Below, piece after piece: positions 59,414-64,000 of a stretch of 64,000 nucleotides of DNA. The DNA comes from Parasedimentitalea marina (GTDB lineage: Bacteria > Pseudomonadota > Alphaproteobacteria > Rhodobacterales > Rhodobacteraceae): assembly GCF_004006175.1 (NCBI RefSeq), contig NZ_CP033219.1, forward strand, positions 4,340,001-4,404,000, in the 5' to 3' direction. How positions within the stretch are numbered: the first letter of the stretch is position 1; every line of letters starts with the position of its first letter. A program made the position numbers and the translations under genes. Under the pieces are notes generated by a model. That model did no database searches and was not told the origin of the DNA. It saw only the letters and a program-made list of their open reading frames with translations.

Positions 59414-60172
59414 TCAGATCATATCCCACAATAGTTTCATAGCCAGCGAAACTGAAGTGACTACCAGCAGTGGCTTGATCAACCGGGCGCCCTGTTTTTG
59501 GGCCATCCTTGCACCCACTGCCGCACCCGCAATTTGTGCAGCACCCATGGCCAACCCGGTGGCCCACCAAGGTGTCGCCACAAAGGCAAAGGCCAGCAGC
59601 GCGCCGGCATTTGACGCAAAGTTCAGCAGTTTGGTGTGGGCGGTGGCTTTTAGAATGCCGTAACCAGCCATGGATACAAAGGCGAGCATGTAAAAGCTGC
59701 CTGCGCCCGGTCCTAACAACCCATCGTAAGCACCGCATAAAGGCACCATGATCGCGGCAAACAGAAATGGAGTCATCCGGCGGTGCCGATCTGTGTCACC
59801 CAGTCCCTTTTTGGTCGCAAAGAACACAGCGATGCCAATCAACAACAGCGGAAGGATCATACGGATCCAGCCGGTTGGCAGGACTGAAACCAACAGTGCC
59901 CCGGCGATGGCGGCGACAAAGGCAACAAGGGCTGCGCCGCCTTGTTCACGCAGGTTCACATGGCCGCCCCTTGCATAGGTCAGCGCCGCTGTGGCCGTGC
60001 CAAATAGGCCCTGGATTTTGTTGGTGGCCAGCGCGGTCAACGGATTGGCACCGGCTAACAGCAACACAGGCACCGTGATCAAACCTCCACCGCCGGCCAC
60101 GGCGTCCATGAAACCCGCAACAAACCCTGCCGCCAACAAGAGCAGCAGGGTCTCGAAACCCACTTCAAGCAT
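59414..60172 (-). CDS. TSUP-family (TauE/SafE) membrane transporter
   Basis: A 252-residue membrane protein with about eight hydrophobic segments. The two half-repeats start LLLAAGFVAGFMDAVAGGGGLITVPVLL (DAVAGGGGLI core, the family motif) and PLCGAYDGLLGPGAGSFYMLAFV. Relatives export sulfite, sulfolactate or sulfoacetate. It begins three bases after the serB stop, so it is cotranscribed with serB; the functional link is not obvious. Confidence 0.9.
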   Translation of the reverse strand: MLEVGFETLLLLLAAGFVAGFMDAVAGGGGLITVPVLLLAGANPLTALATNKIQGLFGTATAALTYARGGHVNLREQGGAALVAFVAAIAGALLVSVLPTGWIRMILPLLLIGIAVFFATKKGLGDTDRHRRMTPFLFAAIMVPLCGAYDGLLGPGAGSFYMLAFVSMAGYGILKATAHTKLLNFASNAGALLAFAFVATPWWATGLAMGAAQIAGAAVGARMAQKQGARLIKPLLVVTSVSLAMKLLWDMI

Positions 60173-60175
60173 GGA

Positions 60176-61051
60176 TTATCCTTTGAATTCGTCGCGGTCG
60201 TAGCCTTGCACATACAGCAAGGCGGTCAGGTCACCGTGATTGATGCGAATGTCGCATTCCGCCGCAACCGAGGGTTTGGCGTGCAGCGCAACTCCGGCCC
60301 CTGCACGTTTTAACATGCCCAGATCATTGGCGCCGTCGCCGACCGCCATTACATCTGCCTCAGTTATGCCTAGCTTGGCGGTGATCTGTTCCAGCGCCTC
60401 GACCTTGGCTTGGCGTCCCAGAATGGGGCGTCCCGCTTCACCCGTTAGTTTGCCGTTGGCCACATGCAATGTATTGGCGCGGTTCTCGTCAAAACCTAGT
60501 TCCGCAGCAACCTTAGCGGTGAAAGCGGTGAACCCACCTGACACCAGCGCGGCATAGGCGCCATCTGCTTTCATCGTCGCCAAAAGGGCAGGGCCGCCAG
60601 GCATCAGGGTGATGCGTTCATCCAGCACTTTGGCGATGACGGATTCGGGCAGGCCTTTGAGCAAGCCAACACGCTCGGTCAGCGCGCCGTTGAAATCCAG
60701 CTCGCCATTCATTGCGCGGGCTGTGATGTCCTTGACCCGCGCGCCAACGCCAGCCTCTTCGGCCAGCTCGTCGATACATTCCTGCTGGATCATGGTGCTG
60801 TCCATATCAGCCAGCAGCATCTTCTTGCGGCGACCCTCGGCGGGTTGGATCACCAGATCGACACTCAAGTTCTGCAGATCGGCCCAGACCTCCCATTGGT
60901 TGTCGGGCAGGGTGTCCAGCGGGAACTCGGCGGCCTCGTCCGGGGAGAGCCAAGTTGCATCGCCGCCACCCCATGCGTTGCGCAGTGAATCGACCAGTGT
61001 CGGATCCAGCGATGGGGTGTTTGGGCTGCAAAGTAGGGTGACGAAATACAT
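60176..61051 (-). CDS. serB: Phosphoserine phosphatase SerB
   Basis: Removes the phosphate from L-3-phosphoserine, the last step of serine synthesis. The 291-residue HAD enzyme has catalytic Asp82 and Asp84 (LLADMDSTM), the second motif VSGGFTAF, and the Mg motif AVGDGANDLGML. The first 75 residues are the N-terminal region common to this SerB type. The ATG at 61051 is chosen because it gives family length and the MYFVTLL start; the longer frame includes intergenic repeats. serC and serA lie 1.5 kb away, reading rightward. Confidence 0.94.
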   Translation of the reverse strand: MYFVTLLCSPNTPSLDPTLVDSLRNAWGGGDATWLSPDEAAEFPLDTLPDNQWEVWADLQNLSVDLVIQPAEGRRKKMLLADMDSTMIQQECIDELAEEAGVGARVKDITARAMNGELDFNGALTERVGLLKGLPESVIAKVLDERITLMPGGPALLATMKADGAYAALVSGGFTAFTAKVAAELGFDENRANTLHVANGKLTGEAGRPILGRQAKVEALEQITAKLGITEADVMAVGDGANDLGMLKRAGAGVALHAKPSVAAECDIRINHGDLTALLYVQGYDRDEFKG

Positions 61052-61145
61052 TCGTGGGCTCCGTTTGGTATCGGCAGTTGAATGTCTAATACCGGGAGAG
61101 GGCGGGAGGAGCCAGCCCAAGACCACGCACGCATTGAACTACTGA

Positions 61146-61210
61146 GGGCAGTGCCCGACCGAGGAGGGTGCGAAAGCACCCGCCGTGGGGGCGGGCGGGT
61201 GCTGCCCGAC
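61146..61210 (-). repeat. Dispersed GC-rich repeat, copy 1
   Basis: Read on the minus strand, this 65-bp element starts GTCGGGCAGCACCC and ends GTCGGGCACTGCCC and aligns along its length with 63679-63744 on the plus strand. It contains the hairpin GGGTGC-GAAA-GCACCC. It lies between the AI-2E gene and serB. Confidence 0.75.
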
Positions 61211-61243
61211 GTTCCGCCGGGCGATAAGTTTAGTTAAATGGGA

Positions 61244-62284
61244 TCACAAGTCGCCGCGTTCCGACATCATCACGGCGATGAAGCGGGTATTTGGTATCTC
61301 AGCCAGGATGATCATAACCATCGCCGTCAGCGGCACGGCCAGAATCGCTCCCATCATGCCCCACAGCGCGGTCCAGATCGCCAGTGACAACAGTACGGTG
61401 AATGGGCTGAGGTTTACAGAACGGCCAAGAAACTTGGGCTCAATATAATAGCCAACTGCAATCTGCGGGATCATCAGTGTGACCAACGCAACAGCCGCAT
61501 GGCCGAACGAAGCAAACTGGATCAGGCTAACGGTGACTGGGAAGACTACTGCGATGATCGAGCCGATATAAGGGATGTAATTCAGCAACCCGATGATAAT
61601 GGCCCAAAACGCTGGATGGCTGATCCCCAGCATGATCAGGATACCATATGAGACGAATGCCAAGATGATGTTGACCAGGGTCTTAGCGGCCAAATAGCTG
61701 CCGATCTTTTCATTGATCTGGCGCGCGATTTCCAAAGTGTGAGTGGCTTGCTCGGGATTACCCATTGCCCGTTGGGTTTTGTTCGGCAGGCTATCCAGTT
61801 CGGCTAAGATGAAAACGGCATACAATGCTGCAGCAACAATAACGGATCCACCATTTGAGATTGTTGCAACAGCGGCCGGCATCAGCGTAGTGGCATCAAG
61901 CAGATCGAGAATGCGTTCGCCAAAGTTGGCCCATTGGGGGGTCTCCTTCACTCCAAGAAAGTCGAGAAACCGAAGCTGCAGCGCATCAAAGTTCTCAGTG
62001 TATTGGGGCAGGGCGGCAGAAATCGAGGCGGCATTTGTAGTGATGAACGAGGCCAGCAGCAGGAAGGCGGCCGTTATGGCCAGCAGCACCAGTAATCTGC
62101 GCCAACTGCGAGGTAAGCGACCAACTACTGGGATGCGAACCATGGCATCCGCCGCAGTGGTCAAGATGTAGACTGCGATGATGCCCACCAGAACGGGCAG
62201 CATGATGGACTGCCCAACGATCAGCAGCCAGCCCACCATGATCATCAGTGCGACCGAATAGGTCGCCATTGCCAATTTGCTCAT
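61244..62284 (-). CDS. AI-2E family transporter (TqsA/PerM-like)
   Basis: A 346-residue inner-membrane protein with about eight hydrophobic segments, matching the AI-2E transporter family (formerly UPF0118). The C-terminal half carries the conserved GLLNYIPYIGSIIAVVFPV motif and PQIAVGYYIEPKFLGRSVNLSPFTVLLSL (PKFLGRSVNLSP core). Members export AI-2 or act as Na+/H+ antiporters; substrate cannot be told. Divergent from serC with a 225-bp shared upstream region. Confidence 0.88.
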   Translation of the reverse strand: MSKLAMATYSVALMIMVGWLLIVGQSIMLPVLVGIIAVYILTTAADAMVRIPVVGRLPRSWRRLLVLLAITAAFLLLASFITTNAASISAALPQYTENFDALQLRFLDFLGVKETPQWANFGERILDLLDATTLMPAAVATISNGGSVIVAAALYAVFILAELDSLPNKTQRAMGNPEQATHTLEIARQINEKIGSYLAAKTLVNIILAFVSYGILIMLGISHPAFWAIIIGLLNYIPYIGSIIAVVFPVTVSLIQFASFGHAAVALVTLMIPQIAVGYYIEPKFLGRSVNLSPFTVLLSLAIWTALWGMMGAILAVPLTAMVMIILAEIPNTRFIAVMMSERGDL

Positions 62285-62429
62285 TTATCAACACCTGATT
62301 CCAAATCTTAAGCGTCAGTAAATACGCAGCCGAGCTTGTGGGCAATGTGTCGTAGTAAGTTTCCGATCGTAGTCCCTGTGCGTCGCAATCGATCCCGGAA
62401 TGGCCGTAATCTGTCGTTTTTCCTGTTGC

Positions 62430-62505
62430 CTGCCGCGTTGCAGCACCGTAGATCCGGCAGTGGGACACCCTTCCCCAACGAAGGGCACTTATCTGTAAGG
62501 ATAGC
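62430..62505 (+). ncRNA. Structured 5' leader of serC (serC-motif-like)
   Basis: Ahead of serC lie three consecutive hairpins: CTGCCG/CGGCAG (62430-62460), CCCTTC-CCCAAC-GAAGGG (62468-62485) and a short TTATC/GATAG stem around TGTAAG (62489-62504) that covers the AAGGA ribosome site. This agrees with my recollection of the alphaproteobacterial serC leader motif; a covariance-model search was not possible here. It could regulate serC by occluding the ribosome site. Confidence 0.5.
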
Positions 62506-62509
62506 ATCA

Positions 62510-63658
62510 ATGGCTACTCAGCAACCGGCTACGCGGCCGGCCAACCCGCGTTTTTCTTCGGGCCCCTGTGCCAAACCCCCTACATTCGAATTGTCCAAAC
62601 TGGCCGACGCCCCCTTGGGTCGCAGCCACCGCGCAGCTGTTGGCAAGGCCAAGCTGAAGGATGCCATCGAAGGCACTCGCGAGATTTTGGGCATCCCCGC
62701 TGATTACCGTATCGGTATCGTCCCTGCGTCGGACACCGGTGCCGTTGAAATGGCCCTATGGTCGCTACTTGGCGAACGCAAAGTGGAAATGCTGGCTTGG
62801 GAAAGTTTTGGTGCCGGCTGGATCACCGATGTGGTCAAACAGCTGAAAATCGACGCCGAGGCCAAGGTCGCTGACTACGGTCAGATCGTTGATTTGGCAT
62901 CGGTTGAGTGCACCAATGACGTTGTGTTCACCTGGAACGGCACCACATCGGGTGTGCGGGTTCAAAATGGTGACTGGATCGACGCCAACCGCGACGGCTT
63001 GACCATCTGTGATGCGACCTCGGCCGCCTTTGCGATGGATCTGCCCTGGGACAAACTGGATGTGACCACCTTTTCCTGGCAGAAGGTTCTGGGCGGCGAG
63101 GCCGCCCATGGTGTGATCGTGCTAAGCCCACGTGCTGTTGAACGCCTGGAAAACTACACCCCGACCTGGCCCCTGCCCAAGATCTTCCGCCTGACCAAAG
63201 GTGGCAAGCTGATCGAAGGTATCTTTACCGGTGCCACCATCAACACGCCGTCGATGCTGGCGGTTGAGGACTACCTGTTCGCACTCGACTGGGCCCGTTC
63301 GATTGGTGGCCTGGAAGGTCTGATCGCCCGCGCCGACGCCAATGCGCAGGCTGTGTTTGACTTTTGCGCCGCCAACGATTGGATCGCTAATCTGGCCGAG
63401 GATGACGCGACACGGTCGAACACCTCAGTCTGTCTGAAATTCACCGATAATCGCATTCAGGACGGCGCGGCCTTTGCCAAGGCCGTGGCCAAACGGCTGG
63501 AGTCGGAAAATATCGCGCTGGATATCGGTGCCTATCGTGACGCCCCAGCCGGTTTGCGGATCTGGTGTGGTGGCACGGTCGAAACCTCAGACATTCAGGC
63601 GATGTTGCCTTGGCTCGCTTGGGCCTTTGAGGCTGAAATCGCCGCACAAAAATCTTAA
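62510..63658 (+). CDS. serC: Phosphoserine aminotransferase SerC
   Basis: Converts 3-phosphohydroxypyruvate to phosphoserine using glutamate. The 382-residue PLP enzyme is of the alphaproteobacterial/archaeal-type SerC (TIGR01365-like) rather than the E. coli type: it starts [16 protein letters not shown], with [14 protein letters not shown] and [10 protein letters not shown], and the Schiff-base Lys near residue 192 ([10 protein letters not shown]). The ATG at 62510 follows AAGGA; a longer in-frame extension covers the structured leader and is rejected. Precedes serA by 126 bp, which holds a repeat. Confidence 0.95.
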   Translation: MATQQPATRPANPRFSSGPCAKPPTFELSKLADAPLGRSHRAAVGKAKLKDAIEGTREILGIPADYRIGIVPASDTGAVEMALWSLLGERKVEMLAWESFGAGWITDVVKQLKIDAEAKVADYGQIVDLASVECTNDVVFTWNGTTSGVRVQNGDWIDANRDGLTICDATSAAFAMDLPWDKLDVTTFSWQKVLGGEAAHGVIVLSPRAVERLENYTPTWPLPKIFRLTKGGKLIEGIFTGATINTPSMLAVEDYLFALDWARSIGGLEGLIARADANAQAVFDFCAANDWIANLAEDDATRSNTSVCLKFTDNRIQDGAAFAKAVAKRLESENIALDIGAYRDAPAGLRIWCGGTVETSDIQAMLPWLAWAFEAEIAAQKS

Positions 63659-63678
63659 TTGTCTTGCCCGGCCGATAG

Positions 63679-63744
63679 GTCGGGCAGCGCCCAACCGCCC
63701 CCACGGGCGGGCGCTTTGCACCCTCCCTCGATCGGTCGCTGCCC
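63679..63744 (+). repeat. Dispersed GC-rich repeat, copy 2
   Basis: GTCGGGCAGCGCCC at the start and GGTCGCTGCCC at the end; it matches the reverse complement of 61146-61210 over about 65 bp with scattered changes. A GCCCGGCC/GGTCGGGC hairpin (63667-63686) overlaps its left end. It fills the gap between serC and serA, which still appears transcribable. Confidence 0.75.
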
Positions 63745-63784
63745 TTGGCGAATATCCGACCCCCGAATAAAAGGACCAGAAACC

Positions 63785-64000
63785 ATGGCTCCCAAAGTAC
63801 TCGTCTCCGACAAACTCTCCGAAACTGCCGTTCAGATCTTCCGTGACCGCGGCATCGATGTTGATTTCATGCCTGACCTGGGCAAAGACAAAGACAAGCT
63901 GGCTGAAGTGATCGGTCAGTATGACGGTCTGGCGATCCGTTCGGCCACCAAAGTCACCCCCACCATTCTGGAAGCTGCGACCAACCTGAAGGTTGTGGCC
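63785..64000 (+). CDS. serA: D-3-phosphoglycerate dehydrogenase SerA, 3' end beyond window
   Basis: First enzyme of serine synthesis, oxidising 3-phosphoglycerate to 3-phosphohydroxypyruvate with NAD. Only the first 72 codons are in the window; they start MAPKVLVSDKLSETAVQIF and include YDGLAIRSATKVT, the substrate-binding R-S-x-T-K-V motif of SerA. The NAD-binding domain lies beyond the edge. AAAGGA precedes the ATG. Adjacent to serC, as usual in alphaproteobacteria. Confidence 0.95.
   Translation, partial: MAPKVLVSDKLSETAVQIFRDRGIDVDFMPDLGKDKDKLAEVIGQYDGLAIRSATKVTPTILEAATNLKVVA

Noticed and set aside
1..64000. CRISPR arrays, rRNA, IS elements, phage genes
   Set aside because: I found no regularly spaced repeats, transposase, integrase or rRNA sequence. 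The dispersed repeats near 51, 55, 61 and 63.7 kb do not carry transposase genes.

Overview
The window looks like chromosomal DNA from a marine Rhodobacteraceae (Roseobacter-group) alphaproteobacterium. The basis is the mix of tripartite (TTT, TRAP) solute transporters, Hint_2-domain surface proteins, an IalB-like protein, an asparaginase II of the rhizobial type, the serC-serA pair with an alphaproteobacterial-style leader, and many FCD-type GntR regulators. Species was not determined. I saw no rRNA, tRNA, CRISPR array, phage gene or insertion sequence.

Layout. 0-4.1 kb is housekeeping on the minus strand: dapE, an acetyltransferase, a DUF2064 protein and RNase R, tightly packed. 4.4-8.2 kb holds two Hint-domain proteins (the second with a degenerate active site) and a bacterial glutamate-receptor-like channel. 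8.8-22.1 kb is a catabolic block: FAH-family hydrolase, FCD regulator, a complete ABC importer, an oxalyl-CoA-synthetase-like ligase, a ketopantoate-reductase-like enzyme, a Gfo/Idh dehydrogenase, a flavin reductase, a luciferase-like monooxygenase, a lactonase-like hydrolase, a beta-keto acid cleavage enzyme and an AEC permease. 22.2-27.6 kb has a LysR regulator and an unusual TRAP-binding-protein/TTT operon. 27.7-38.9 kb is a second catabolic block (Ldh-family and Zn dehydrogenases, DHDPS-family aldolase, Gfo/Idh, HIBADH-like, SDR, aminotransferase) with three regulators, each next to a recognisable operator. 39-50.8 kb has an EamA transporter with an HxlR regulator, then a LysR-controlled TTT importer followed by SDR, ThDP enzyme, NIPSNAP, glutathione transferase, ketoglutarate-semialdehyde dehydrogenase-like and aldo/keto reductase genes. 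51-64 kb returns to housekeeping: dapD, LOG protein, rlmN, ialB-like, asparaginase, serB, AI-2E transporter, serC and serA.

How it fits together. The lysine genes dapE and dapD bracket about 47 kb of transport and catabolic genes, as expected of an accessory metabolic island. Most pathway enzymes sit beside a dedicated uptake system and regulator. The best regulatory evidence is: a 23-bp element repeated 5 kb apart with 20 of 23 identities, linking the monooxygenase block to the TRAP/TTT operon; paired 12-bp TTGGTCGACCAA palindromes, one covering the start codon of its regulator, which is also coupled to a 14-codon leader ORF; GTCCGGAC palindromes, one inside a promoter spacer; and tandem dyads between the HxlR and EamA genes. 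Substrates are not determined by the sequence; pathway proposals here are inference.
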